In this document: piece by piece, positions 1 to 12,370 of the stretch | How positions within the stretch are numbered: position 1 is the stretch's first letter | Layout: each line of letters begins with the position of its first letter | From: Acestrorhynchus altus | Taxonomy: Eukaryota; Chordata; Actinopteri; Characiformes; Acestrorhynchidae | Length of the DNA stretch: 64,000 bases | Reading direction: 5' to 3' | Assembly (NCBI GenBank): GCA_034509495.1 | Contig: CM067507.1 | Coordinates: forward strand, 21,713,121-21,777,120 | Made by a program: the position numbers and the translations under genes | The notes under the pieces: model-generated | The model's input: only the letters and a program-made list of their open reading frames with translations | The model's database searches: none | What the model was told of the DNA's origin: nothing

Positions 1-2312
1 TGTTTTTTTTATCTTATTTTAGAACTGCCCTCATTCATATAGCTTTTGTAAAGATATCTGCTCTTTTACCAAACAGTTTTTTATTTGGAACATGGATTAA
101 TTGGCTTCATAAAGATCTACCCTGTCAAGAGAGATACATTCAGTAATCAGTCTTATTTTATTGCTAAACTCCATATTCATATACATACATATTCAAATTT
201 AAAGCCCTTTTTTATTTGTTTATGGAGCCCAACAATACTTACACACAGCTGCTGGTTCTAGCAATACTAAAGTTGCTAGTTTTCAGTAAAGACACTGAAT
301 TTATGTAAATATTTTTGTTATCAAATAATTTTGTAGAGAGAAAGCACTTTTGAATGATATCAGTCATGCCACCCAAAAATGACTGCTATCAGAATAAAAG
401 AAATGTGAGCAGTAGTCTATATATCCTTACAATCAATAAGGCACTCAGTACAAAAAAATAGATAATAGATAAAAACCCAAATGACCAGAACCATGCTTGC
501 CTCTTTATTTGCCCATTTACAGCAGCAATTTGAACTCTTTTTCAATCCATCTGAGACAGAATTCCTAACCAAATCAGTACATTATATGTGCAAAACATAA
601 TTGTTGCTAATTTTAATTTCTGACCCATATAAAGAGAAACATTGTCTGAGGTCCGATTTAAATAATAATGATAAAGTACAAATTTGGCATTAAACTAATT
701 TTACTAAACTAATCTTAAAAACTAATCTTACTAATCTTACTACTCTTTCTATTAATCTTAACACCCTCTTTGGTAATAGTGTGTTAGAACAGAATTCTTA
801 GAAATAAATGACGGATCCCAAATCATGCTAAATAAAAAGGTCTTCAAAAGTCTCAAAAATGAAATAAAATGCTTGCAGAAGAACATTTGCTCTTTAAATT
901 TTATTATACTAAATTCCTGTACAGAACAGCAAAACAAAACCAGTACCAGTAAAAAAGGTAGCCCTTGGGTTGTGCAAACCCAAGTTATGAAATGTTCTTC
1001 ATGTTAATTTTACATTTGGTTGTAAACGTCTTAAGAGGCACAAGTCTGACATTTCTCTTGTTTTAATGGGTCAGGGTTGCCAGGTCTAGTGTTTCTCAAA
1101 ACTCCAGCAACAACTTTCTTAAATTATTTGTTAATGTTACTTAGAAGGTGATCATTTATTTATACAGAGTTTTTAAGAATGTTGATTTTAAATGTTTATT
1201 TATTTATATCACACCCTGCCTAAACAGATAATAAATAACAGGCATGGCTTTGGGTCCCAAAGACAGGGGTACAGACTATTGTATTTTGGTGTTTAAAATA
1301 TTAATTCACCTTGGTATGTTCTACTACAACGAACACAAATGTTACACTAAATCTCCTCTCACTTTATCCCAAAAATAAGAGAATACACTTTACTACAATA
1401 AATGGGGGATATAAACTTTAGTCAAATAAAAGAAACTCTGTTGAACCCATGACTACATTTAAAGTCTTCACAAACTGACGTAAATTGTGGTAATAATTAA
1501 AATAGATCGAATTTTATCATCAGAATTAAGAAATATGCACTTGTGTGATTAATACCTGTGGACTAGTGGTAATAAAGTGTAGAATTATCAAATGTATTCC
1601 AGTACAGTAACTGATACTGAACTGTTACTAAAGTGGGTAACAGGCTGTGAGAAATAGTGAAATGTCCCAGCAGTCAAACACAGATACAAACTATGTCACG
1701 AGCTCTGTCCAACTCTCAGTGTCTCTGTCCTGTATTTAGTTACAGTCAGCTTCAGTCTTCAGTCATCTCTGAGGGTAAACAGATCTCATACAGGCTGCTT
1801 CAGCTTTATTTTCAACAGTAGAGATTCGAACTTTACAGCAGGGTGACCAAACGAAGACACACACACATAAACACCCTGTCCGTTTCCACAGTCTGAGCTT
1901 CCGTCACTACAACAGCGTAGTAATGTCCAGCTGTGTCCGAAAGACCCAAAACCCCGCCCACTGTTGCGCATTTGACTGACAGGTGAAAGAACCAATCAGC
2001 TCGCACAAACTAAAAGCATCCCTCCTAACCGAAAGTAGTGAGCTAGTATATATCTCAAAAGTACTTGTCAGATCTTTCAGTTAAATTCAGTTTGTTAATT
2101 AATTAATTAACAGAAAATTCAAACAGGCTAAATAATAAAAAAGTTTCTGAAAAAGGAGCGAATTAGTGTCCACAATAAATTCAGTTTTATTTATAATATT
2201 TTTTTAATATCTGAAAAGGCAGTGAATTAGTATATATCTCATATTAACTTGCCTTCTACATAAATCCAGGGGGGTGAGAATTGTGCAGTGAAATTCAGTC
2301 CTTGTTGTGGAA

Positions 2313-2358
<46 letters not shown>

Positions 2359-2535
2359 GGCTTGTCTCTTCGCGGGATTACGGTTTTGACCCTGAGCTCG
2401 TTTATCAGAATCATTACGGTAACACATGGCCGCTCGGGTTGAGAGCTCTACCTCTGAGCTGTCTACGGACAGTTTCAGAGAAGCTGTAGAAAACCAAACC
2501 TCTGACATGTCATAGAAACGACATCCTGCCTTAAG
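1..2535. other. AT-rich region upstream of mecr, no gene seen
   Basis: No exon with convincing coding content was found on either strand. The first 1.7 kb is AT-rich with several AATAAA and ATTTA motifs and could be the 3' UTR of a gene outside the window, but nothing proves this. Around 1890-2000 the sequence becomes GC-balanced and holds a CCAAT box (1992-1996), so it may be a promoter. A pure T run occupies about 2317-2355 and looks like the tail of a retroposed sequence. Confidence 0.5.
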
Positions 2536-5500
2536 ATGGACATGTCCCGTGTGGCAGTAACGTTGTGCAGAACCTTGGTCGCTCAGAAAGCAGCGTGGAG
2601 AAGGTTAACTCTCCGGTGTTTGTCGGTCAGACACAGCTCAGCGCTCTTATACAGGACTCACGGGGAGCCCTCACGAGTCGTTAAGTAAGCGCTTCATAGA
2701 TCCGCTCTGTAACCCACTGTCACCTCCAGACACCAGGTTTATGATGCCTTCTGTGGTTGAACAGGTTGGAGACCCTGGAGCTCCCTTCTCTGGGGGCTGA
2801 AGGTGTGCTTGTGAAAATGCTCGCAGCTCCCATCAACCCCTCGGATATAAACATGATCCAAGGCAAGAAAGACCATTTTCTTACTCCTGGCAAGAGAACC
2901 ACGAGTGACACACTCCAGAATAAGGGTTTATAACAATCAGCTGTGGTGACCCCAGGAAAGCCCTTAATGGATATTAATGAGATATAAGTAAAGCATGTAA
3001 AGCAGTGGTTCTCCACCCCAGTCCTGGAGAACCAGTGCCCTGCTTGTTTTAGTGCTTTCCTCCTGTAATACACCAAGTTAAGCTTATCACTTAGTTCTTT
3101 AGGTGGATCAGCTGTGGTAGATTCATAGAATAGGCCTCTAAAACAACCAGGGCCTTGAACCCAAGACCTCAGGGCTGGGAGGTGAACATGCAAACAACCC
3201 TTTAAAACCATGGTTCTCAAAACCAATCCTGGAGAACCACTGTTTTAAAGAGTTGTTTGCATGTTCGCCTCCCAACGCTGAGGTCTTGGGTTCAAGGCAT
3301 TGTCTGGGTGGAGTTTCTGTGGATGTTGGATGATTTGGTTATTGTAAATTGCCCTTTTGTGTGAATGATTGTCAGTAAGTTTGTGAGTGATCTGGATTGG
3401 CACAGTTACCTGAGTAAAGCGTCATATTAGTGTAAATTATTTCATTCATTAAAACTTTATTTTTCCCTAATTAGTATAAGTATTACTTTATATATGATCA
3501 TGACACCTAAAATTCATCTGAAAGCTTACTTCTTTGCATGTTTTCTTCATTATGATGTGGAAACGGGATGGTTTTTAAAGAACATTTAAAATTGGTTCTG
3601 TATAGCATCAGAAATGTTTGAAGATTCTTCAAACTTCAGAAATCACTCACAGCTAATTCATAAGAACCTTAAGATAAGATCCTTTATATAAATTAATTTG
3701 CTGACAGATGTGCAAATGCACACACTGTTCCACGTTGAGAACTGACAACAAAATAGGACTCTCTGGGGAAGATGAACATGAATCTATTGGTAGCACGCCT
3801 AATGCCAGGCATGGGCTAGAGTGGCAGAGCACTAATGCTCTTGTTGCGTCATGCTATAAAATATTTACAGCAATGCTCTGGAATCTAGTTAATCCATCCA
3901 GCCATCACTGGACAGTAGAGATGGCCATAAGGACTATAGTCCATACCTAGAGAGTCCAACAGATTCATATCCTTTATATTCATGATTTGACATCATCAGC
4001 ATTTCTTATTGTGGCAAATCAGTTCAGAACTGCATGTATAGAAGGTTAATTTTAGTCTCATCTGTCAAAAGTCTTCCAATGAGAGCAGCACCTTAAAACA
4101 TAAAGGTTACATAAAGGACAGTTGATGAGAGGACACTCAGCACACAGGGGTTTAGATACCAACTTAGACCTTGTTTTCAAAGTGGCCATGTGTCATTGAT
4201 AGCCACCATTTCAACTGTTGTTATTTATTGCTTGTCCACTTCAATAGGCACCTATGCAATTCTACCTGATCTTCCAGCAGTGGGTGGCAATGAAGGGGTG
4301 GGCCAGGTTATAGAAGTGGGCAGTGAGGTGAAAACACTCAAAGCAGGTGACTGGGTGATTCCTAGGGATGCTGGTCTAGGTAAGTTTTTAGGCTTTACTG
4401 TACCTACAGAGTTTATTTCTAGAATACTGAATTTCTTAACACTATCCAAATGTTTTCTACAGGTACATGGCGGACAGTGGCAGTTTTGAATGCTGCAGAT
4501 TTGGTCACAGTGCCCAATGATATGCATCTCCTTTCAGCAGCAACGTTGGGTGTCAACCCTTGCACTGCATTCCGAATGCTTTCTGACTTTGAGCATCTAA
4601 AACCAGGTTCTGTCAGCTTTTACTTTGGTGGAAAGCTCAGATACTGCTAGTCAATTAAAGAAAACAACCCTAACAAGGACCAGATCAGATTGATCTTTCA
4701 ATGCAGAAAATATTTGATGAAAAGGTGCAGATTCCAGGATATTATAGTTTTTCATTTTACAACACATATAAACAAAACCCAGGATCACTTGCATGGGTGG
4801 AAAGCCAAACTGAATATTAAATTATATCTCAAATACATCTTTCACATATACATTTTATGACCTGTTTTACAGGAGACACAGTGATCCAAAATGCAGCCAA
4901 CAGTGGAGTTGGGCAGGCTGTGATCCAGATTGCTGCAGCAAAAGGTCTTCATACAATCAACATAGTCAGAGACAGGTAATACTGTCTTTAATTGCTATCA
5001 TAATCTCCTTTGTAAATGTAAAACCTGCACACAAAGTGCACAAATGTAATTGCTGCTTGTCAGGCACATTTCATCACAACTTTTTTTCAAGATTGAAAAG
5101 TTGAAGAAGGCTTTATCTAAAATTTGTTCATCCAAGCAAATTCTACTTCATTGAAATGCACATTTGTTATTCATAAGCTTCACTGTGGTTATATATTACC
5201 CTTATTTTCATTTTCCCTTTCCTTCTCTGTTTTTAAGTTAACCTTAAATAATGTGGATGCATTAAAATTCAATTGTATGATTTCCACTTCAGCACATTAA
5301 ATACATTTTATTGGTTTTATTCTCTTCCTACAGGCCAGACTTGCTACAGCTGACTGACAGACTGAAAGCAATGGGGGCCACTCATGTGATAAAGGAGGAG
5401 ACCCTCAGAATGCCCGAAATGAAGGAACTCTTTAAGGTTGGTTTGCTAAAAGAAGCAGCTTAATATTTTAGGGTATTAAAAGTACTTTAGTACTGATATT

Positions 5501-6301
5501 TACACTTGGTGTGGCACTATAGTGGTTATGGCTTAATAATTAACGTGAAATACTTGTAAAATGTAATGCAAAAAAGCAAGCTGGGCACACTGCATAATGA
5601 TATTCAGTGTTAATCTTCTCCAGCTTTGTCCTCGACCTAAACTTGCTTTAAATGGAGTGGGAGGAAAAAGTGCCACCGAGCTGCTCCGTCATTTACAGTA
5701 AGTTAATTGATGAGGTAAAAAAATGGGCCTGTCAGATTTTCAAAAGTAAGTATTGTAAAGAGAATAAATTTCCTGATAGATGTTTGATACATTTTTGCTA
5801 TTCATCCTTCTGTAGAGGTGGAGGCACAATGGTAACCTATGGAGGAATGGCCAAGCAGCCAGTCATAGTGCCTGTGGTGAGTTTGGATTTGCTGAACTGC
5901 ATTTTAGCCATGTTTGTGCACATTGTGATTGTCCTATGGCTTACCATTGCTTTGTCCACTTAGAGTGCCCTCATCTTTAAGGATGTGAAAGTACGGGGCT
6001 TTTGGGTCACTCAGTGGAAAAGGGAACACAGGCATAGTAAGCTTCATTCATTTTTTTTTCTTTTGGTATTTTTCAGTTTGTTTGGGAAAGTGTAGGTGGT
6101 GATGTATGCTAATAGTGTTTGCTCTTTCTTTTTTTAGATGATGAAGCCTTGCGTGGCATGTTGAATGAGCTTTCCATTTTAATCCACACCGGAAAATTGT
6201 CTCCCCCTGCCTGCACTGAAGTGGGCATAGAAGATTTTCAAAAAGCTCTAGACAATTCTATGAAACCATACATTTCTATTAAACAGGTTTTGATGATGTG
6301 A
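2536..6301 (+). CDS. mecr: mitochondrial trans-2-enoyl-CoA reductase (MECR), 10 coding exons
   Basis: Coding exons: 2536-2684, 2765-2862, 4248-4379, 4463-4606, 4873-4975, 5334-5436, 5624-5697, 5816-5876, 5964-6036 and 6138-6301. They join in frame to 366 residues; the human protein is about 373. The family reduces trans-2-enoyl-ACP/CoA with NADPH in the last step of mitochondrial fatty-acid synthesis, which supplies octanoate for lipoic acid. The first ~35 residues are rich in Arg, Ser and Leu with almost no acidic residues, as expected for a mitochondrial presequence. Exon 2 ends with the family motif PINPSDINMIQG. The catalytic Tyr is Tyr85 in GTYAILPDLPAVGGNEG. The nucleotide-binding loop NAANSGVGQ lies at 181-189, and TMVTYGGMAKQPV follows in exon 8. 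Intron 2 uses a GC donor (CAAG|GCAAGA at 2863-2864), and the exon 4 donor (GTTCTG) is weak. The ATG was chosen because it opens the presequence; a second Met two codons later would also serve. The gene is tail-to-tail with smpdl3b. Confidence 0.96.
2863..2868 (+). other. GC-type splice donor of mecr intron 2
   Basis: Exon 2 must end at 2862 to join exon 3 (4248) in frame, giving Q-G-T-Y. The intron then starts GCAAGA instead of GT. No GT donor that preserves the frame lies nearby. The exon side is CAAG, which fits the strong upstream pairing usual for GC-AG introns. Confidence 0.8.
3005..3240. repeat. dispersed repeat, 'tggttctccaccc...ctggagaac' family
   Basis: This copy lies in mecr intron 2. 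The opening words (gcagtggttctcc, cagtcctggagaacc) recur at 7360-7530, around 22700-23040 (split by a LINE) and at 48630-48830. Both ends carry inverted versions of the same 'tcctggagaacca' word, so it is probably a short palindromic non-autonomous DNA element. The exact family is not known to me. Confidence 0.6.
3152..3298. repeat. 57-bp near-perfect inverted repeat formed by two SINE heads
   Basis: Left arm 3152-3208 and right arm 3242-3298 are reverse complements with about four mismatches, around a 33-nt spacer. The right arm reads like the head of a tRNA-derived fish SINE, with a B-box-like 'gggttcaagg'. It continues to about 3410 with the SINE body (tctgggtggagttt, attgtaaattgccctt). 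The left arm is the same head in the opposite orientation. Confidence 0.7.
3240..3410 (+). repeat. tRNA-derived SINE fragment
   Basis: The sequence 'gtcttgggttcaaggc' resembles a pol III B box. It is followed by 'gtctgggtggagtttctgtgg' in broken form and 'ggttattgtaaattgccctt'. These words are familiar from a widespread fish tRNA-SINE. It is diverged and 3'-truncated, and lies in mecr intron 2. Confidence 0.55.
3760..3960. repeat. dispersed repeat shared with 22350-22480
   Basis: The word 'cctaatgccaggcatgggct' here reappears as its reverse complement near 22415-22440 with one change. The copy at 22350 also carries a tRNA-like A box (tagctcattggatagagc). A diverged tRNA-derived SINE present in opposite orientations is the simplest reading. 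Confidence 0.5.
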
Positions 6302-7600
6302 TTCCACTTATATTCAGTGTGTGTGTATTTGTATATATTTTATTTGTGTATATATTTTATGTCACACACATCTTCAGTACATGTGCATAAAACATGTTTC
6401 TGACATCAAAGTCCAAAGTGTTATCAGTTTAAATAATAAGTCAAACAATGAGTTGCTCTTTAGACATCCAGGAAATGTATTTGGCAACATGCATTATAAA
6501 GTTTATAGACTGGGCAGAGACAAATTGACCAGTTAAATTGTTTATTTTTTGGTTGTTATCTAAAGATAAATTGTTGTGCAGTTCATAAAGTTTATTGTTT
6601 TTATCAGTAAGTCCCAACTGTTGGCTGTATTACAATATTAAAAATGGTCATAATAAATGATTTCTGTAGTCCATCAAAACTATGAAAAAAAACATCAGCA
6701 GGTAGATAGAATAGTGGACTGAAATGTTAATGCCTGTGTTACATGAAAGCAAAACATTGTCAAGATCATCCAAAACCCTTGTATCTCCAGATTGACAACT
6801 TCACAGGAGCAGGAAAAAATCTTCATAACCATCAGTGCCAATTGAAAAAGATTTTATTCCAGCTAATGTTTGACAATTTCAAAATATGATCCAATATATT
6901 GGACCATTCATCATTAAATTTTGAAACATTGTAAAGAATATCATGTCAAGTGACAACTGGGCAAAAATGGAGATACAAGACCTTACAGTGACCATAGGTA
7001 TAAATAATAATGGTTTCCAGGCTTGTGAGTTGAATTGGTTTCATTGGTTTCATGCAACAACCAGAGAGTGGTTTAACCACAAATATTGGGATTTTACATG
7101 TAACTATTTCATGTATTTCATGTCTATTTTATATTCACTATATATATTTTAAGGCTTTTTTGGCATTAATGTTGATTGTGTTTGAACAGTGATTTATTCA
7201 AACATGAAATGACATTTTAATTGAGGAACTGGATTTCTGATTTTCATGAATTAGAAACCATAATGATTAAAAAGAAAAAGCATTGAAGTGTCTTTGAATT
7301 AAATTATAACAAATGGATTTTTTAATTTTTTTTTACATTATTCTAATTCCCAGAGATGCTCTAGTGCAGGAGTTGCCAACCCTGCTCCTGGAGGGCTACT
7401 TTCCTGCAGACTTAAGTTTCAATCACCCCTAATCCAACCCTCCTGATCCAACTAATTACTGGAGTAGAAACCTGCAAGAACATAACTCTCCAGGAGTAGG
7501 GTTGGTGACCACTGTTTTTACTTTCATCTCCAGATGATTTAAATGAAAGAGTAATCTTAAAATAGTGTGTAGATGTAACAGTAAAAGCGCTTCAGAAGCA
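6302..7600. other. mecr/smpdl3b tail-to-tail interval
   Basis: AT-rich. AATAAA at 6652-6657 is a plausible mecr polyadenylation signal. TTTATT at 7193-7198 is a possible smpdl3b signal on the minus strand. A copy of the 'ctcctggaggg' dispersed repeat lies at 7360-7530. No coding exon seen. Confidence 0.5.
7360..7530. repeat. dispersed palindromic repeat, second copy
   Basis: It starts 'ggagttgccaaccctgctcc' and ends with the inverted equivalent 'aggagtagggttggtgacc'. The ends are therefore terminal inverted repeats of a short element of about 170 bp. It is related to the copies at 3005, 22700 and 48630. Confidence 0.6.
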
Positions 7601-10600
7601 TTAGTAGCTCACCCACATGCCTAGAGTTGCTGCTAGAGCCACAGTTAACAGTGCTGGGGCAGTAGAAGATGCCCCCTCCTTCACCACACAGCGCTGATAT
7701 GCATCAAAGTCAACTTCTCTTATAGCACACACATGGTCAATTCGGCAATCTGCATCACACTCTGTCCTGTCGTAGTTCACAGAGTTGAAGTCATAGTACT
7801 TCTGCAGGTAGCAATTATCTTCTGCTATCCTTCCCAAAATACGATGCATGGAGGCCGGAGACGCATCTGGCACTCTGAATGCCTCTGTCAGACGATACTC
7901 CTTCTCCCAGCGTGCTTGTGCAATGTTTGCATACGTCAGGTTCAGATAATGGGTCACTATGTCCTAAACGAGGATGAAGCAGAGATTTGCTTGGTCATTT
8001 TCAACAAGGGAATATTCTGGGAGGAAAAGGTTTATATTAATAAGTGGAATAATGTTCTGTTCTTATCATACTTTAACCAAAAGGGTTTTTTCATCATATT
8101 CAAAAACACGAATGCCAGGGTTGTTTGCCCCATCATCTACTTCAGGCAATGTTGTTTTCCAAGGTGTGACTCCAGGAGTCAAGAACATGGCACTAATTGG
8201 GATTCCTGTAAAAAGACTTAATTTTATTATCCAAACAGTCGGCTGAGGATTGTTCTTTAGCCTCATAGCCACCAAAACATATTGACAAAAAAATTATGAC
8301 ACACCTGCTTGGTTGTAGAACAATCGAAAGCTGTCAGTGTGGTGATGACCAAAAAACTGACCAATAATGATCTCATGATGCTTCTGAATAAGCTCCAAAT
8401 ACTGTTTATTGAACTGAGGCCGAAACCATGGTTTGTGACGCTTCTTCTCAAAAACTCCAGGGGGAACATGGCCAACGATGTACACCTAGTTAAGAAAGAC
8501 ACCCGGTATAATGATAAAAGCAGATTCATACATGACACAATATATGTGTAAACAAAGTCATGAAAAAACAGCACATGCCATGAAAACCTTTGTAAGCATA
8601 TCTAATCATATTGACATTTGATCTGCATTTGAAAAATAGATAGAGATTGAGGTAATGTGACCAAACAAATAGTGCTTGAAATGTCCTTTTAAGTAATTTG
8701 TAAAATGCAATTAACAGAACTGTAATGTTCCTTTGGGGAAGATATTTAGGACCTCATACATAATGCCTACAAGTCTCAGAAATATTTCTCCACTCCTCCA
8801 TGCAGAATTCTTTCATCTGTTTGGGGGTTTTTGCATATACAGTCCATCATACAGTGCATCTAGAAGAATAAGATCTGATATTTGACTTTGCCATTTCAGA
8901 TCATGCCTTGGGTTCGCCATGATGATAACATTGACCATACTTTCAAACCATGATCTAATCATTTGCAGCTGATTTGCTGCTCCTGATTCCAGTTTTAGAT
9001 ATTTTAGGTAATATACATCCTCCACATGTTTCTCATGATTTAAAATCTTTAAAATGTAATTATCAAATAATTTTATAATTGATAAATTTTTAGATTAGAA
9101 TTATTATAATTTTTATCATCTAATCTTAGAAACTCAAATTAAAGTACATATCAATTTAGAACTAAGATGAATAAAGATGAAATGTGACCTTTTCCTTGTT
9201 TTTAGCTGCTTCAGAGAGCACTTGTTCTGCCCATCTAAACTGGTCTGCTGGATCATTTATATTTTCTGTGACTTTGTTCTGGTCATAATACAAATTAGTG
9301 TTGAGAACCAGAACTCGGAGACCAGTCTGATTCAGCAGTTTTTCTGTGTAATATCCTCCTGGAAAGGAAACAATATTGTTAATCATGTGATGTATTACAT
9401 CGATCATCAAAGATGGATCACATCATCAAATATGCCAAATATGTGCTTCAATGGCAGAAATGTTCTGCATTTGTTGTTGCTCAGTGAGGGGCTAGCTGCT
9501 GTTTTACCTTTTTTAAAGGTATCCCTGGATGCAGGATCTATCCAGCTTTCCCACTGTTTCTGTATTTGCTCATAGATGTTGTTTTGCTCAGGCGGCAGCT
9601 GGCTCTTTGGATGATAATCATGATTACCCAGGGCTGAATAGACCTTGGTGTCTTGGGAGGAAAATATGACAAACTAAATCAACCCTTTCACATAAAAACA
9701 AAAAAGCTTCCATTGTACCAGACTGGCCTTCTTTGTAATTTGTTGCACATACTAGGAAACAGCCCTTTTATGATGTTGGTGAGATTTCCAATTATTCTCA
9801 GTACTGCTTCTTCTCCCAGGTCCTCATTAGGCACATGAGGTGTATCATCTCTGTGGAACATAATTGAAATATTTCTACATGCAATATTTTGTTATAAAAT
9901 CAACAATACAGAGTAAAATTGTTTGAATGAATGTTGCAGAAATTGTTTATAGAATAATGTTTCTCATTTCCATATTTTCCTCCATCCTAATGTGTTGGTG
10001 TCTTGGCATAAGCAAGAAGTATGGAACACTGGTATAGAATTTTACATGTTTTACAATTTTTCATGTGATACTTAGAAAAGCAATGTATACCCTGTCCAAA
10101 TGATGAAGTCTGGATTGGGCAGGATATCCCTCATGGCATGCATTGATGAATTAATGAGATCCCATGGTGAATCACAGAGATAGTCTCCAAATTTACCCGC
10201 ATCTGGGGTTGGACGATTTCCACTTGAGCTACAAACTGATGCTGAGTTCCCATCTCCTAGATTGTAAGTCGGATCCCAGTGGAGGTCTGTGATATGCCAA
10301 AAGCTGCCTAAAAGTATCAAATATTAAGCAAATATTGGAAGAAACACAACCTAACCAGTGGAATCACTAAAGACACAGTCAGTTGATGTCTTTCATGTCT
10401 TTCGATTTCAGGCATACCCAGGTGGACGTCAGTGTGTTTCTCCTAACCGAAGTTCAATGTCTTCATTTTGTTATGCGTATGGTTTTGACATTTACCATCC
10501 ACCAGTGCTGTAGTTCTGTATTCCACACTTAAAATATACTGGTAATCTCACACTGATAGTACTTTTAAACATATATTTATAATCTTTATAATGTTTCACA

Positions 10601-10684
10601 CAAATCTGACTCACCTGTCAACCCTTTGCCTTTCCCAGAGGCTGTGAAAATGCTGAGAAGAAATACTTTCCAGATGAAGTCCAT
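7601..10684 (-). CDS. smpdl3b: acid sphingomyelinase-like phosphodiesterase 3b, GPI-anchored, 8 exons
   Basis: Exons in transcript order: 10684-10615, 10307-10091, 9850-9753, 9651-9508, 9358-9189, 8485-8305, 8205-8072 and 7963-7601. They give 458 residues, close to the family's ~455. The fold is a calcineurin-like metallophosphoesterase. Metal ligands are visible: D31 and H33 in ITDLHWDP, N138-H139-D140 in LGNHDYHP, H239 in VGHVPPG, and H280-H282 in FFGHHHTDSF. The N-terminus (MDFIWKVFLLSIFTASG) is a signal peptide. The last ~17 residues are hydrophobic and follow a Ser/Ala-rich stretch (EGASSTAPA), fitting the GPI anchor of SMPDL3B and arguing against the secreted SMPDL3A. Location next to rpa2 also supports SMPDL3B. 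The family member dampens TLR signalling and affects membrane lipids in macrophages and podocytes; that role is inferred here. The exon 5 donor (GTCACA) is weak, but the frame requires it. Confidence 0.95.
8680..9060. repeat. Tc1/mariner-like relic in smpdl3b intron 5
   Basis: Several blocks match the longer relic at 27330-28180 in the same order: 'gtaaaatgcaattaacagaa', 'taatgttcctttggggaag', and 'ctaatcatttgcagctgat'. It is badly decayed, with no intact transposase. Confidence 0.5.
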
Positions 10685-11447
10685 GTTGAGACTCACTGCA
10701 CTGTGGGCAAGATTGTCAGTCTTGGTCTATGGTTTATGGAATTGTTATCCAATTGGAAAGGCATGCAGTTGTCAGCTGATGGTAAAATGAAAGATAAGAT
10801 AGACCAACTGTAAACACCACAGTAATTGAGATCTCACCACTGCCAACATAGAGAGAGTCTTAGTGAATGTTAATGCTGAAAAAAGTTTAGAAGCTCAAGG
10901 GCTTAATGTCTGCTTTTTTTCACTCTCTCCTCTAAAAGTATTCCCAGAATATCTTTCTGTTTATCACTCACTGGTCAGGAATTACAGTAACACTATTCAT
11001 CTAACAGCCTAACACAAAATACAATGAGGACTTTGACCGTACTCTGGAAGTTGGACATGATTAGCTGGTATGTGTTGCAGAAGGTTATTTTTGGCTGTGT
11101 TGCCACCCCTGATCTAAACACATGACATACAAGAAACACTAGACACACACAAAAAAAGAAGACCCACTGAATTAAAATAATATGATGACATCTGAAGACA
11201 TTTCCTGTTGCATTCTAGAATCTGATAAATATCAAGTAAAGGTCCATAATCCCAGTCTCACTTGGCCAGCCCTACTTACAATTACAGTCATAATTCATTA
11301 TAATTTGTTTATACCTTTGTCCTGCTGTGCTTCTCTTTATTGTGCTTGTATAGAATTTGAGTCAACCATAATCTGTGTCTGAGAGTGAGCCCTAATGACA
11401 TCTTCCCAGTACACACATGACACTCTGGATGGAGTAATGTTAAATGC

Positions 11448-11450
<3 letters not shown>

Positions 11451-11502
<52 letters not shown>
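11451..11502. repeat. (CA)n microsatellite
   Basis: About 26 uninterrupted CA units between smpdl3b and rpa2. Confidence 0.95.
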
Positions 11503-11504
<2 letters not shown>

Positions 11505-12109
11505 ATATGTTTGCTACTTAACAAAAACTGAATAATTGTTATACTTGTGTACTGACTGTAGAGGGAGTGCTTACCTTAAACTATATTTATTATAATAGAC
11601 CACTTTACAGTCTGACATTAGACAAAAGCTATTTTGATGATAATTCACCTCTTGTAATATATAAGATGGTAAAGATTATTTAAAGTGTTTTTGGTGAGTT
11701 TACAGACTCATCAGTGGTTAACAGTTAATAATCAGCTAGGGAGTCAGATAATTTTAGACAGCGGTTCATGTTCCTCTGTGGACCGGTGATGTGTTGTTGG
11801 AAATTTGAACTGTACAGCTGTCTGAACTACTGGCTGACTTATAGGATGAGGATACGGCCCGGAAATCAATCTGACAGAGAGAGAGACAATGGAACGACGG
11901 ACGTTGAGAGGGCGTGTGAGACGAAGAGCATTTTGATTGGTCTACATTGGTGCTAAATAGACCTATCAGCTTCCTCCCTGGGCAGGTTTTACATTAGACC
12001 TCTCTCTTTCAGTGTTAGCCCCCCTCCCATCTTGTTATTTTATTTAACATTTAACATATTTTTATTATTTTTATATATATATATATGTATATTTATATTT
12101 ACTTTTATC

Positions 12110-12113
<4 letters not shown>

Positions 12114-12203
<90 letters not shown>
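12114..12203. repeat. (TA)n microsatellite
   Basis: About 45 TA units, 250 bp upstream of the rpa2 start codon. Long TA runs of this kind can extrude cruciforms. Confidence 0.95.
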
Positions 12204-12207
<4 letters not shown>

Positions 12208-12336
12208 CTGAATATATTCATTCTTTAAACTTTTGGTTTAAAAATTGTCTAATAACTAAATTGTAATAGTGTTCATTCAGAAACTGTCACGTTTTGTGTC
12301 AATAAGTTTTAAATCTAGTTTTTCACGAAATATTTT

Positions 12337-12370
12337 GTGACGCATGCGCGCTGCGGACTGTATGCGCGCC
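12337..12370 (+). promoter_or_regulatory. NRF1-like promoter element of rpa2
   Basis: The stretch 'gacgcatgcgcgctgc' contains the GCATGCGC core of NRF1 sites, and 'tgtatgcgcgccg' follows 15 bp later. It lies about 110 bp upstream of the rpa2 ATG in the only CpG-rich patch of the interval, where a housekeeping promoter is expected. The motif is seen; binding is inferred. Confidence 0.5.

Noticed and set aside
1786..1995. Possible minus-strand first exon divergent from mecr
   Set aside because: A CCAAT box is nearby, but the only donor-like site (GTGTTT) is weak and no partner exon was found between 1 and 1780.
2239..2508. Frames of poly-Lys or poly-Phe upstream of mecr
   Set aside because: Made by the T run at 2317-2355; no gene evidence.
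7601..10684. SMPDL3A instead of SMPDL3B
   Set aside because: The hydrophobic C-terminal GPI signal and the rpa2 neighbour favour SMPDL3B; SMPDL3A is secreted without such a tail.
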